From assembly GCA_041741095.1 (NCBI GenBank), contig JBGSKQ010000143.1, positions 124,001-188,000 of the forward strand: a DNA stretch of 64,000 nt. The letters are read 5' to 3'. Positions 26,889 through 35,715 of this stretch are shown here, one piece after another. A program made the position numbers and the translations under genes. The number at the start of each line of letters is the position of its first letter. Positions within the stretch are counted from its first letter, which is position 1. Under the pieces are notes generated by a model. It had not been told where the DNA came from and made no database searches. It was given only the letters and a program-made list of their open reading frames with translations. This DNA is from UBA6168 sp041741095 (lineage in GTDB: Bacteria > Bacteroidota > Bacteroidia > Chitinophagales > Saprospiraceae).

Positions 26889-26917
26889 CAAAGATAAAAC
26901 TTTGGGTAGGAAGCCAA
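26889..26917 (-). promoter_or_regulatory. Promoter of the cysteine-synthase-like gene
   Basis: Minus strand: TTG, 18 bases, TATCTTTG. Leader of about 40 bases to the ATG at 26843. Confidence 0.7.
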
Positions 26918-27013
26918 GAATTGCTTGCGAAATTTCTTCAATGTTCGCTTTTTTTTAAAAATTTTCAACCAAACTCTGGTTTTATTCAATTATCACTAAT
27001 CAATTGAACGCTT

Positions 27014-29122
27014 TCAGGCCATAATTTGGTACACTAGCAAGCTGCCAAGATAGGCCAGGCCGCTCATAAAAGCAAATTGCAGGAAGGCCCACTTCCAATG
27101 CCCCGTTTCCCTTTTCACCACGGCCAATGTGCTCATGCACTGCATGGCAAACACATAAAAAATCAACAGCGAGAGAGCGGTAGCGGGCGTGTAAACCAAT
27201 TCTCCCGTTTCGGGCCTTCGGGCTTGCGAAAGGCGGTCGTGGACGGTGGACTCGTCATCGGAGCTTCCGATGCTGTACAGGGTGGCCATCGTGGCCACAA
27301 AGACCTCCCTGGCGGCGAAGGACGTGACCAAAGCGATGCCTATTTTCCAATCAAAACCGAGCGGGCGGATGGCAGGTTCAATCCATTTACCAATGTGCCC
27401 CGCATAGGAGGCTTCGATTTTGCGGGCAGCTACGAGGTCTTGGACTGCTTCTTCGTCCAAGTTCTCCTGGCGGGCTGTTTCGAGGGCAGTTTTTTCTGCC
27501 AATTCCATTTCAGCGGCTGGGCCATAGCTGGCGAGCGCCCAAAGCACCACACTTATCAGCAAAATTACCTTGCCTGCTTCCCATACGAACACGCTCACTT
27601 TTTCATAGATGGCGTGCCAAACGTTTTTCCAAACAGGAAAACGGTAGGGCGGCAATTGCAGCATCAAAAAAGAACGCTCCTCGGAACGCAGTATTTTTTT
27701 GAAAATAACTGCCGAAATCAGGGCAGCACCGATTCCCAACAGGTAAAGCCCCATAAAAGCCAAGCCTTGCAAATTGAATATCCCGGCCACCTTTTTCGAC
27801 GGCACCACAAATCCTATCAGCACCGCATAGACGGGAATCCGGGCAGAGCAACTGATGAACGGAGTCACCATGATGGTGATGAGCCTTTCCTTCCAATTGC
27901 CGATGGTGCGGGTGGACATGATGGCCGGGATAGCGCAAGCGCCGCCCGAAATGAGCGCCACCACGCTGCGGCCATTTAGCCCGAACTGCTGCATGATTTT
28001 ATCAAAAATAAAAACCGCACGGGCCATGTAGCCTATTTCTTCCAGGATGGTAATGAGCAAAAATAGGATGGCAATCTGTGGCACAAAAACGAGGATGCCG
28101 CCCAGTCCGGCCAGCACTCCGTCTGTGAGCAAATCTGCAAACCACCCAGCGGGCAAGGTGTTTTTTACAAAACCGGAAATCCAGGCAAAGCCCGATTCTA
28201 TCCAGTTCATCGGGTATTCTGCCCAGGCATAAATGGCCTGGAAAACAAGGAACATGATGGCAACAAAAATGAGCGGGGCAAAAGTGCGGTGCGTCAGAAC
28301 AGCATCTAGCTTGTCCGAAAAGGTAGTCTTATCGCTATTTTTTGTGATGGCCTGCCGCAGTACAGGAGTGAATTTATCAAAGCGGCGCATGGTCTCGGCT
28401 ATTTGCAGGCGGATGTCTTGAAAGCCCGACTTTTTGACCGATTGTTCGATGCGCTCTTTGTCGGCAGTCTTTAAAAATGGCAGCTTTTTAAAATGGTGGG
28501 CCAAAAGCAGTGCCCGGTATGGATTGTCAATGTCAAAGTTTTGCTTCAGTTCTGTCAGTACCTCTTGCTCATTGCCGCTCGGTTCGTACAATGCAAAATG
28601 GCCATTTCCTTTTATTTTTTCATTTAAAAGCACCGTAATCCCCTCCTTCAGTACGTCAATATTGGTGCCTTTGCGCCCACTGACTGGAATGACCGGAATT
28701 TTCAAAAAATCGGACAAACGCTTTACGTCTGCCTTGATTCCCTCCTTTTCCGCAATGTCCGACATATTCAAGGCCAGCAGGCAGGGGAAGCCAAGATCCA
28801 GGATTTGCGTAAGCAGCAACAGGTGTTTTTCAAGATTGGTGACGTCGGCAATGTAAACGATGGCGTCGGGATAATTTTCATCGGCAGGGTTGGCCAGCAC
28901 GTTCAGCACCACCTGCTCGTCCTGGGAGTTTGGATAAAGGCTGTAGGCACCTGGAAGGTCAATCAATGTAGCCTCCACGCCTCCGCGCAGGTGAAGTTTT
29001 CCAAACTTTTTTTCTACGGTAACGCCGGGGAAATTGGCCACTTTTTGGCGAAGGCCGGTGAGTTGGTTGAAAATGGACGACTTTCCACTATTTGGATTTC
29101 CTGCCAGTGCAATAATGCTCAT
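27014..29122 (-). CDS. feoB: Ferrous iron transporter FeoB
   Basis: 702 residues. The N-terminal GTPase domain has G1 GNPNSGKS (8-15), a G2-type FPGVTVEKK, G3 DLPGAYSL and G4 NMSD. A helical spacer follows. The membrane half contains about eight to ten hydrophobic segments with the conserved GGILVFVPQIAILFLL, CAIPAIMSTR and PFISCSARIPVYA stretches; the cysteines of the latter belong to the predicted iron path. It imports Fe(II) across the inner membrane. feoA lies 32 bp upstream in the same operon. Complete and intact. Confidence 0.97.
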   Translation of the reverse strand: MSIIALAGNPNSGKSSIFNQLTGLRQKVANFPGVTVEKKFGKLHLRGGVEATLIDLPGAYSLYPNSQDEQVVLNVLANPADENYPDAIVYIADVTNLEKHLLLLTQILDLGFPCLLALNMSDIAEKEGIKADVKRLSDFLKIPVIPVSGRKGTNIDVLKEGITVLLNEKIKGNGHFALYEPSGNEQEVLTELKQNFDIDNPYRALLLAHHFKKLPFLKTADKERIEQSVKKSGFQDIRLQIAETMRRFDKFTPVLRQAITKNSDKTTFSDKLDAVLTHRTFAPLIFVAIMFLVFQAIYAWAEYPMNWIESGFAWISGFVKNTLPAGWFADLLTDGVLAGLGGILVFVPQIAILFLLITILEEIGYMARAVFIFDKIMQQFGLNGRSVVALISGGACAIPAIMSTRTIGNWKERLITIMVTPFISCSARIPVYAVLIGFVVPSKKVAGIFNLQGLAFMGLYLLGIGAALISAVIFKKILRSEERSFLMLQLPPYRFPVWKNVWHAIYEKVSVFVWEAGKVILLISVVLWALASYGPAAEMELAEKTALETARQENLDEEAVQDLVAARKIEASYAGHIGKWIEPAIRPLGFDWKIGIALVTSFAAREVFVATMATLYSIGSSDDESTVHDRLSQARRPETGELVYTPATALSLLIFYVFAMQCMSTLAVVKRETGHWKWAFLQFAFMSGLAYLGSLLVYQIMA

Positions 29123-29154
29123 TCACGTTTGTCGCTTTACTTTTTCTTCAATGG

Positions 29155-29382
29155 TCAATGAACCTCCAAAACGATGCTACTGGCTTCTTTTTCCCGCACG
29201 ACCATGCTCATGCCGTCCACTTTCAGGTAGTAGCCGCCTTTGAAAGGGGCTATCCTGATAAGCTGCACGGAACTGCCCGGCAGAACGCCCATTGTCATCA
29301 GTTTGCTGGCAATATGATCGTCGGTGAAACTGGAGATTGTTCCTGAGTGCCCTTTTTTTAATCCTGAAATGGGAGTATTCAT
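29155..29382 (-). CDS. feoA: Ferrous iron transport accessory protein FeoA
   Basis: 75 residues, one SH3-like domain (KLMTMGVLPGSSVQLIRIAPFKGGYYLKVDG), the usual FeoA size. It sits directly before feoB and is thought to bind FeoB and affect its activity. A promoter with a roughly 75-base leader precedes it. I see no clear Fur box, but a degenerate one could be missed. Confidence 0.95.
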   Translation of the reverse strand: MNTPISGLKKGHSGTISSFTDDHIASKLMTMGVLPGSSVQLIRIAPFKGGYYLKVDGMSMVVREKEASSIVLEVH

Positions 29383-29462
29383 GCCGCTTGGGTTTACTTA
29401 TTTAGAATTATTTTAGACAACCAAAAGTAAGGCGGCATTTTAGGATGGTAGATGACTTTTGT

Positions 29463-29490
29463 CAAAAATAGCTAAATTTTAGGAGGGCAA
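29463..29490 (-). promoter_or_regulatory. Promoter of feoAB
   Basis: Minus strand: TTG, 17 bases, TATTTTTG. A second exact -7 element, TACTTTTG at 29422-29429, lies closer to feoA but lacks a TTG partner. Confidence 0.6.
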
Positions 29491-29512
29491 TACCTAACGT
29501 TCGGTAAAGAAA

Positions 29513-29572
29513 TGAGCCAAAAGACAGAAAATCAAGCAATTCTGCAAAATTCAAACACTGCCTTTTGGCTCA
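29513..29572 (-). terminator. Possible terminator after asd
   Basis: An 11-bp stem (TGAGCCAAAAG at 29513 with CTTTTGGCTCA at 29562) has a long 38-nt loop. It lies between asd and the feoAB promoter; weak because of the loop. Confidence 0.4.
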
Positions 29573-29586
29573 AATTTTTTCAAAAA

Positions 29587-30603
29587 TTAGGCTTCAACCA
29601 ATTCACCAATCCACTTTTTGGCGGCCAGGTATTCGGCAATTTGGATGGCATTCGTGGCAGCGCCTTTGCGCAGGTTGTCGGCCACCACCCAAATGTTCAG
29701 CCCGTTTTCGATGCTCTCGTCGCGGCGGATTCGGCCTACGAAGACTTCATCCCTGTTTTTGGCCAGGAGGGGCATTGGGTATTGCTTATTGGCTGGGTCG
29801 TCCTGCAAAATAATGCCGGGCGATTCGGCGAGCAATTTTTTCACCTGAGCCACTTCAAAAGGTTTTTCAAACTCAATGTTCACCGCCTCCGAGTGGCCGC
29901 CGTGTACTGGCACCCGAACAGTGGTAGAGGTAATGCGCAACGAGTCGTCGGCCATGATTTTTTTGGTCTCGTTCACCAGTTTCATTTCCTCTTTGGTGTA
30001 GTCGTTTTCGAGGAAAATATCGCAGTGGGGAATGCAGTTTTCAAAAATCTGGTAGAAATAAGCCATCTCCTCCTGAGCAGGTTTTTGGCCGTTGCGCTCC
30101 AGGTTGTATTGGTTCACGGCTTTGACGCCTGTGCCAGTAATGGATTGATAAGTTGAAATCACCAAGCGCTTGATTTTGAAGGCTTTGTGCAGCGGTGCCA
30201 GGGCCACCACCATTTGGATGGTAGAGCAATTGGGGTTGGCGATGATCTTGTCTTCGGGCGTAAGTACGTGGGCATTCACCTCCGGTACGATCAGCTTGAT
30301 GCTGGGATCCATGCGCCAGGCCGAAGAGTTGTCCACGACTGTGGTGCCAGCGGCGGCAAATCTTGGTGCCCATTCTTTTGAAACGGAAGCCCCGGCTGAA
30401 AAAATAGCCACATCCGGTTGGGCCGCCACGGCGTCTTCCAGGCCAATGATGGTGTATTTTTTCCCTTTAAACGTAACTTCCTTGCCAACGGAACGCTCCG
30501 AAGCAACGGGCAAAAATTCCGACACCGGGAAATTGCGCTCTTCCAATACTTCCATCATGACAGTGCCGACCAGCCCGGTCGCACCCACTACTGCTACTTT
30601 CAT
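29587..30603 (-). CDS. asd: Aspartate-semialdehyde dehydrogenase
   Basis: 338 residues, normal length. The NADP-binding GATGLVGTVMMEVL is at the N-terminus; the catalytic cysteine is C126 in ANPNCSTIQ. The substrate-binding stretch VPVHGGHSEAVNIEF and RRDESIENGLNIWVVADN near the end are conserved. It makes aspartate semialdehyde for lysine/diaminopimelate, threonine and methionine synthesis. Single gene with its own promoter. Confidence 0.97.
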   Translation of the reverse strand: MKVAVVGATGLVGTVMMEVLEERNFPVSEFLPVASERSVGKEVTFKGKKYTIIGLEDAVAAQPDVAIFSAGASVSKEWAPRFAAAGTTVVDNSSAWRMDPSIKLIVPEVNAHVLTPEDKIIANPNCSTIQMVVALAPLHKAFKIKRLVISTYQSITGTGVKAVNQYNLERNGQKPAQEEMAYFYQIFENCIPHCDIFLENDYTKEEMKLVNETKKIMADDSLRITSTTVRVPVHGGHSEAVNIEFEKPFEVAQVKKLLAESPGIILQDDPANKQYPMPLLAKNRDEVFVGRIRRDESIENGLNIWVVADNLRKGAATNAIQIAEYLAAKKWIGELVEA

Positions 30604-30654
30604 TTTTCAAAAATTTTTTGTGGTGAAACAAAAGATTGCTTTCCAAAAAGCCCA

Positions 30655-30684
30655 CAAATATACGGGCATGGGAATATGCACAAA
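30655..30684 (-). promoter_or_regulatory. Promoter of asd
   Basis: Minus strand: TTTG, 18 bases, TATATTTG, an excellent match; about 45 bases of leader. Confidence 0.75.
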
Positions 30685-30863
30685 CGATTAATTTAATTGA
30701 AAGTTCGCACGCAACCAATCGGCCGCCCAGCCATACTTTACTCCCATAAAAGCCGTTATTTTGCGCCCCGGTTTTATAGACGGAAAACAAAAAAACTGAC
30801 AAAGGATTGTGCCGAATGGCCGCTCCACCGTTTTATACCAAAAGATTTAAAAACAGAAATATT

Positions 30864-31733
30864 ATGCTGCGTTTTATTGCTTTCTTTTTTGTTTGCTGCC
30901 TCGCAGGCACTGCGTTTTCCCAAGAATTTGGCTACGGATTCAAGGCTGGCCTCAATTTCAACTCCTTTAATTCCGATAGCGAAACGGATGCGGCAGGCAA
31001 AGAACTGGAAACTTTTTCAGGGAATACGGGCTTCCACGTGGGCGCTATTTTTACCTGGAAAGCAACAGAACTGATGGGCCTGCGGGGCGAATTGCTCTTT
31101 TCTCAAAAAGGCGGAAGGCGCAAGTTCAACGGCCCTTCCTACTACACCTTGACGGCCTCCGACGGCAGCGTTTTCAACACCACCGGCACCCGGGAGCAGC
31201 GCCTCAATGTGACCAATGCCTACATTGATATTCCATTAATGGGCTATTATAAACCCGTGCAGTGGCTGGAGCTTTTCGCCGGGGGTAACATAGGTTTTCT
31301 CGTTTCCTCCACCGCCGTGGGCGAACTGAAATACTCAGAAGGGAGGATCGATCAATCCACGGTACCTGCTTTTGATTATGAACTGGATTTCAATTATTAC
31401 TCGGACGATGCCGGGTCGTTTACTGCGTCCGAAGAACTCATTCAGGTAAAAGGCATTGATGTCGCCCTCATCGAGACGGCAGGCGCTTATGCAGAATTTG
31501 ATGAAGATAGGGGAAAATTGTACAAAACTATTGACGCCGGGCTGGTCGGAGGCTTGTCGCTGTTTTTCAACAAAGGTTTGTTTATCTCTGGCAGGTTGAA
31601 CTATGGTCTGAGCGACATAACAAAATCGGAGGCCGACGTCTCATTGGTGAGCCAAAACAACGGCGCTTTCATCGCCCGTGACGACAAGGACAGGAACTTT
31701 TCCATTCAAGCGTCTATTGGTTTTTCTTTTTGA
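30864..31733 (+). CDS. Outer membrane beta-barrel protein (PorT/OMP_b-brl family)
   Basis: 289 residues from the ATG at 30864, which starts a signal peptide (MLRFIAFFFVCCLAGTAFS). The mature protein begins EFGYGFKAGLNFNSF and alternates amphipathic strands (LMGLRGELLFSQKGG, YIDIPLMGYYKPVQWLELFAGGNIGFLV, GLFISGRLNYGLSDI), ending with SIQASIGFSF with a terminal Phe. This is the common Bacteroidota small barrel. No specific cargo or partner is suggested by the neighbours; asd is divergent. A strong terminator follows. Confidence 0.88.
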   Translation: MLRFIAFFFVCCLAGTAFSQEFGYGFKAGLNFNSFNSDSETDAAGKELETFSGNTGFHVGAIFTWKATELMGLRGELLFSQKGGRRKFNGPSYYTLTASDGSVFNTTGTREQRLNVTNAYIDIPLMGYYKPVQWLELFAGGNIGFLVSSTAVGELKYSEGRIDQSTVPAFDYELDFNYYSDDAGSFTASEELIQVKGIDVALIETAGAYAEFDEDRGKLYKTIDAGLVGGLSLFFNKGLFISGRLNYGLSDITKSEADVSLVSQNNGAFIARDDKDRNFSIQASIGFSF

Positions 31734-31754
31734 AAATAAAAGAAACCTTAATGC

Positions 31755-31794
31755 AAAAAAGCGGGCCTGATCAACACCAGGCCCGCTTTTTTTT
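31755..31794. terminator. Strong bidirectional terminator
   Basis: A 15-bp stem (AAAAAAGCGGGCCTG at 31755 with its complement at 31778) with an 8-nt loop and T-runs, between the convergent barrel gene and the Nfu gene. Confidence 0.9.
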
Positions 31795-31800
31795 GACGAA

Positions 31801-31832
31801 GTTCATCGTTTATAGTTTATAGTTCATCGTTC
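31801..31832. repeat. Heptamer repeat array
   Basis: Units GTTCATC, GTTTATA, GTTTATA, GTTCATC in direct tandem right after the terminator and just before the nfu stop. A single arm only. Confidence 0.7.
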
Positions 31833-31837
31833 TCCTC

Positions 31838-32446
31838 CTACCCCATTTCCTGCACCACTTCCTGCACTTCCGGCACCATGCGTTTCAACATGCCCTCGAT
31901 GCCCGCTTTCAGAGTCACGGTGGAAGATGGACAACCGCTGCAAGAGCCTTGCATGGTCACATACACGGTTCCTTTGTCGTAGGCTTTAAATTCAATGTTG
32001 CCACCGTCCATTTCTACGGCGGGTTTTACGTAGGTGTCTATCAATTCCTTGATGCGCAAGGCCGTCTCGCCGTCTTCGCCACTGAACTGTGCGGCAGTGT
32101 GTTCGGCTTGCAGGTTTTCCATTTCCTCTGCAAAACCGTCCTTGATTATTTGGCCGCCTTCTTCAATGAATTTTTTGATGGAATCCTTTAGGCGGAGCAT
32201 GATGTCCGGCCATTCGTAGTTGAATTCCTTGGTAACGGTGACGAAATTATTGGTGATATAGACGCCCTTCACAAAAGGCTGGTCGAAGAGCGAAGCGGCC
32301 AACGGCGACCAATCACGGGCCAAGCCTTCTTCCCTAAAATCTGCCGTGCCACGGTACAACATCCTGTTCGTCACGAATTTCAGCGACTCGGGATTCGGAG
32401 TTTGTTCGGTATAAAGCATCACGGGCGATGCGGTAGCTGTATTCAT
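31838..32446 (-). CDS. Nfu-type iron-sulfur cluster scaffold/carrier protein
   Basis: 202 residues. The N-terminal half is an Nfu-N domain (TEQTPNPESLKFVTNRMLYRG, FVKGVYITNNFVTVTK). The C-terminal half is a NifU-like domain with the cluster-binding C169-x2-C172 in GSCSGCPSSTVTLK. It carries Fe-S clusters to target proteins. Promoter just upstream; flanked by repeats on both sides. Confidence 0.94.
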   Translation of the reverse strand: MNTATASPVMLYTEQTPNPESLKFVTNRMLYRGTADFREEGLARDWSPLAASLFDQPFVKGVYITNNFVTVTKEFNYEWPDIMLRLKDSIKKFIEEGGQIIKDGFAEEMENLQAEHTAAQFSGEDGETALRIKELIDTYVKPAVEMDGGNIEFKAYDKGTVYVTMQGSCSGCPSSTVTLKAGIEGMLKRMVPEVQEVVQEMG

Positions 32447-32460
32447 CTTAATGCATTTTT

Positions 32461-32490
32461 CTTTTGGCAGTTGGCTTTTGGCAAATGGCC
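32461..32490. repeat. Short-period repeat words
   Basis: Degenerate units (TTTTGGCAG, TTGGCTT, TTGGCAAA) in the nfu leader, 7-9 nt period, single arm; weaker than the other arrays. Confidence 0.45.
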
Positions 32491-32520
32491 GAAAACAACT
32501 GCTTATTTAGATTCAGTCCA

Positions 32521-32547
32521 CAAAAGTAACAGAAAATCGTGGTTCAA
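32521..32547 (-). promoter_or_regulatory. Promoter of nfu
   Basis: Minus strand: TTG, 16 bases, TACTTTTG, between the ferredoxin reductase stop and nfu. Confidence 0.5.
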
Positions 32548-32552
32548 GTTTA

Positions 32553-33299
32553 TCAACCATACAATTCATATTTGACCTGGCTGCGGTCATATCCCATTTT
32601 GATGATAAGGTTGACAACCGCCTCGTCAATCATTTGCGTCCAACCGCAGAGGTAAAAATCCACATCGGGCCGTGGTTCTTTGTACATATCAATGTAAATG
32701 GGGTGGACGTAGCCCTTGCTCAGGTTGGAAACATGGCCATTTTGTTTCACCATCTCCTCTCTCGACAGGGCGACGGAGTATTTAAAACCAGGCATTTTTT
32801 CCATCAATTCTTCAAAATCCTTTTGGTACAAAATGCCATCATGGTGGCGGGTACCAAATATGAGGTGGATATTCTGGTGCGCTTTGCCTTGCTGGTGCAG
32901 ATCCAAAATCATGCTGCGGAAAGGCGCAACGCCCGTGCCCGTGCAGACAAAAACGAGATCGTTTTTGATGTTTTCGGGCAAAACAAATCCGCCGTCCGGC
33001 CCTTTAAAACGGATGATCCCATCCAATTTCAATTCATTGAAAAGGTATTCCGTAGCAGTGCCGCCGTCTAAGTGGACGATGCAAAATTCCAGCACATTCG
33101 ACCTGTCCGGTGGGTTGGCGATGGAGTAGCTGCGCCAGCGGTCACGGCGTTTATCGCCGATGGGCAGGTCCATCGTCACGAACTGTCCCGCCTTGAATTC
33201 AAAAATCTCCTCGTCTTGTATTTTTAGCCAAAACCGCTTTGTCGTGGGCGTCTCGTCCTCAATGCGGATGACCTTGCTATCATACCATTTGGTTGGCAT
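32553..33299 (-). CDS. Ferredoxin--NADP reductase
   Basis: 248 residues. FAD-binding motif RSYSIANPP is near residue 58, and the NADP phosphate motif CTGTGVAPFRSMILD is in the middle. The C-terminus (DFYLCGWTQMIDEAVVNLI ... YELYG) fits the bacterial FNR family, including an aromatic near the end. It moves electrons between ferredoxin or flavodoxin and NADP(H). It could supply the Rieske oxygenase at 23385, but nothing links them beyond the window. Confidence 0.9.
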   Translation of the reverse strand: MPTKWYDSKVIRIEDETPTTKRFWLKIQDEEIFEFKAGQFVTMDLPIGDKRRDRWRSYSIANPPDRSNVLEFCIVHLDGGTATEYLFNELKLDGIIRFKGPDGGFVLPENIKNDLVFVCTGTGVAPFRSMILDLHQQGKAHQNIHLIFGTRHHDGILYQKDFEELMEKMPGFKYSVALSREEMVKQNGHVSNLSKGYVHPIYIDMYKEPRPDVDFYLCGWTQMIDEAVVNLIIKMGYDRSQVKYELYG

Positions 33300-33350
33300 T
33301 TTTTACAAAAATTTTTCTGTCAAATGAGCCGCTCGGTGCAAGGCCAATTG

Positions 33351-33385
33351 GTTCATCTTCCATCATTTATAATTCATCATTCTCA
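33351..33385. repeat. Heptamer repeat array overlapping the kinase stop
   Basis: Units GTTCATC, TTCCATC, ATTTATA, ATTCATC in the gap between the GHMP kinase and ferredoxin reductase genes; the last bases reach the kinase stop codon. Confidence 0.7.
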
Positions 33386-34363
33386 CAAAACCAGTTCGTC
33401 ATACGGCAAAAACACGCCGAATCCTTTTTCGTTGAAATATCGCTGCGTTTCTTCGGGGGATTTATCGCTGGTGGCCAAAACGAAATCGCCGCCCCAAGCC
33501 CCAAGCGATTTTATTTCGCCCCAAAAGTCGCTGAAATACAAGTCTTTAGCTTTTTTTAAACCTAATGTATCAGCAATCAGATTTTCATGCGCCACGATGT
33601 TTTTTTCAAACTCAGCCAATGTTTTTGAATGTAAAAACCTTCGTGTCAATTTAGAAATCTCGCCGATTGAAGACTGCCGTCCCGAAGCAAGTTCGGGATT
33701 CTCGTTTCCCTCGAAACTGAGGACTGAAGACTGAGGACTGAGGACTAAAGTCTGCCCTCTGTACCTCGCAATGCCCTCCCGGCTGTCCTGTTTTTTACCC
33801 AAATAAACAAAGTAAAGCTGCCGGGAAAAGGGCGGTTTGAAAGAACAGCTTTCCACTTGAGGTTTGCCATTTTCCAAGCGGTACAAAATCGGCCCGTCCG
33901 CCCCTGCACAGGCAATGTCGTAGCCAGAGCCGCCGAAGGTTTGGAATTGCAATTCATAAGCGTCCACCTGCGCCCATTGGGCTATCAGGTAAACGAGGGT
34001 GGAACTGGTGCCGAGGCCCCATTCACGGGGGAAGCCGAGGGTAGTTCTCAGTTCACAGTCGGCAGTCGGCAGTCCAGGGTTGAGTGCTTTTGTGAATGAA
34101 AAAAGTTGTTGCAAACGGGTAGCTACTTTCTCATTCGAGGTGCTTAAACATTCCAAAGTGGTTGGGTGAAATTTGGCCTCAAACCAGCAATTCCCTTCGT
34201 GGTCGAGGCTTATCCAGTGCAGTTCATTTTGATGGGAAAAATCAGTGGAAACGTTCAGAGATTGCCCAAATTTGACAGGCAGCGCCAGTGCCAGCGCACC
34301 GTCCAGTACAAAATACTCGCCCGTGAGGAGCAGTTTTCCGTTGGCAAAAAAAGTCTGCGTCAT
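33383..34363 (-). CDS. GYDIA family GHMP kinase (mevalonate-pathway kinase)
   Basis: 326 residues. The N-terminus (FFANGKLLLTGEYFVLDGALALALP) and the ATP loop GLGTSST (116-122) are GHMP kinase hallmarks. GSGYDIACAGADG (147-151 reads GYDIA) names the Bacteroidota subfamily. It is translationally coupled to HMG-CoA reductase (ATGA) and follows isopentenyl-diphosphate isomerase, so it most likely phosphorylates mevalonate or phosphomevalonate. Oddity: two stretches, about residues 96-106 and 205-229, are encoded by heptamer repeat arrays (33679-33750, 34047-34078), giving low-complexity text such as LVLSPQSSVLS. They sit in loops and the frame is kept, so the gene looks functional. Confidence 0.92.
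   Translation of the reverse strand: MTQTFFANGKLLLTGEYFVLDGALALALPVKFGQSLNVSTDFSHQNELHWISLDHEGNCWFEAKFHPTTLECLSTSNEKVATRLQQLFSFTKALNPGLPTADCELRTTLGFPREWGLGTSSTLVYLIAQWAQVDAYELQFQTFGGSGYDIACAGADGPILYRLENGKPQVESCSFKPPFSRQLYFVYLGKKQDSREGIARYRGQTLVLSPQSSVLSFEGNENPELASGRQSSIGEISKLTRRFLHSKTLAEFEKNIVAHENLIADTLGLKKAKDLYFSDFWGEIKSLGAWGGDFVLATSDKSPEETQRYFNEKGFGVFLPYDELVL
33679..33750. repeat. Palindrome and heptamer array inside the GHMP kinase gene
   Basis: 33679-33701 is a palindrome (CCCGAA-type arms around a CTTG/CAAG loop). 33714-33750 has five heptamers (GGACTGA, AGACTGA, GGACTAA). All are inside the coding sequence. Confidence 0.8.
34047..34078. repeat. Heptamer array inside the GHMP kinase gene
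   Basis: Units CAGTTCA, CAGTCGG, CAGTCGG, CAGTCCA; largely complementary to the array at 33714-33750 about 300 bp away, so the two are opposite arms of one inverted repeat flanking the GYDIA segment. Confidence 0.8.
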
Positions 34364-35712
34364 AGCGCTTCCATCGCTTGCTTTTGGCGGAGATTGTCCA
34401 AAAACTCCCTCACGCCGGTGAACGAGACGACCTTACCCTCAAAATAGGCCATTGCATTTTCCACCTCCTGCCCTTTTGCGCCAAGGTGGTTCAGGATGTT
34501 GGCCAGGTGCATTTTCATGTGGCCCTGCTGGATGCCAGTGGTCACGAGGGACCGAACCGCCGCAAAGTTTTGCGCCAGGCCGACGGAGGCAACGATCATC
34601 ATCAGTTCCTCTGCCGAAGGGTGGCCCAAAAGTTCCAGCGAATGCTTGGCGATGGGGTGCAGTTTCGTCAGGCCGCCCACCGTGCCCAATGCCAGCGGAA
34701 TGTCCAGCCAAAAGCGGAATATGCCATTTTCGATGCTGCATTGGCTAAGGCTGCGGTATTGCCCATCACGGGCGGCGTAGGTGTGGCCGCAGGCTTCCAC
34801 GGCCCGGAAGTCGTTGGCGGTGGCCAGCACCACAGCGTCTATGCCGTTGAAAATGCCCTTGTTGTGCGTGGCTGCACGGTGCGGATCGAGGTGGGCGATG
34901 CGCACAGCTTTCCTAAACTTTTCTGCCAGCACGGCGGCATCCAGGCCACCATTGAAAGGGCCCAATTTTTCAACGGGACACTCTACCCAAGCCCGCACCA
35001 GGCAGTCCGGCGTATAGTTGGAAAGGATGGACATGATGATGCTCACATCCCGCTCTTCGCCCTCGTCAAAAATAGGGTGATTGGAGATGAAACGGTCCAG
35101 CGTTTTGGCAAAAGACTCCAGCACGGAGTTGATGAAATTGGCGCCCATGCTGTCGCAGGTCTCGAAGGTCGCCTTGAGTTGATAGTAGTCTTTTTCGAGG
35201 TGGGTAAAATTGACTAGCTCGATGTCGAGGATGCCGCCGCCCCTTTTTTCCATGTTGGTGGTGATGGGATCGGCGTCTTTACGCAGTTCATTTTTCAGTG
35301 CTTCAAATACACTATCCAGCTTGCGCACATCGCCGGACCAAGTGAAATGTACTTGACCTACTTTCTTGGTTCCCAATACTTTAGCATGGAAGCCGCCCCT
35401 GTCCATCCAATATTTGGCGGCACTCGATGCCGCCGCCACCACGGAGCTTTCTTCAATTACCATCGGCACGGCATAAGCCTTGCCGTTGATGAGGAAGTTG
35501 GGTGCAATGCCGAAAGGCATCGGGAAGTTGCTGATAGTGTTTTCGCTGAAGCCGTCGAGCAGTTTTTGCTGCTCCTCGTCGTGGTGCCACCAACTCATCA
35601 GCTCCCGCATGACCTGTTCGGGGTCTTTGTAAAAATTTTTTACTACCCACTTGATCTTGTCCGTTTTGGACAGTTTTGAAAAACCGGAAATGGTTTTGTG
35701 ATTGCCGCTCAT
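34360..35712 (-). CDS. Hydroxymethylglutaryl-CoA reductase, class II (degradative-type sequence)
   Basis: 450 residues, class II size without a membrane anchor. Conserved stretches are EESSVVAAASSAAKYW, VVLATANDFRAVEACGHTYAA, GGLTKLHPIAKHSLELLGHP and VGLAQNFAAVRSLVTTGIQQGHMKMH, the last holding the catalytic His. It converts HMG-CoA to mevalonate (class II enzymes can run either way). Operon context with an isomerase and a GHMP kinase indicates the biosynthetic direction. It starts 3 bp after the isomerase gene and overlaps the kinase by 4 bp. Confidence 0.95.
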   Translation of the reverse strand: MSGNHKTISGFSKLSKTDKIKWVVKNFYKDPEQVMRELMSWWHHDEEQQKLLDGFSENTISNFPMPFGIAPNFLINGKAYAVPMVIEESSVVAAASSAAKYWMDRGGFHAKVLGTKKVGQVHFTWSGDVRKLDSVFEALKNELRKDADPITTNMEKRGGGILDIELVNFTHLEKDYYQLKATFETCDSMGANFINSVLESFAKTLDRFISNHPIFDEGEERDVSIIMSILSNYTPDCLVRAWVECPVEKLGPFNGGLDAAVLAEKFRKAVRIAHLDPHRAATHNKGIFNGIDAVVLATANDFRAVEACGHTYAARDGQYRSLSQCSIENGIFRFWLDIPLALGTVGGLTKLHPIAKHSLELLGHPSAEELMMIVASVGLAQNFAAVRSLVTTGIQQGHMKMHLANILNHLGAKGQEVENAMAYFEGKVVSFTGVREFLDNLRQKQAMEAL

Positions 35713-35715
35713 TTT

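Noticed and set aside
27077..27979. 300-codon plus-strand ORF opposite feoB
   Set aside because: Antisense to FeoB membrane segments; His/Gln-rich nonsense-like composition.
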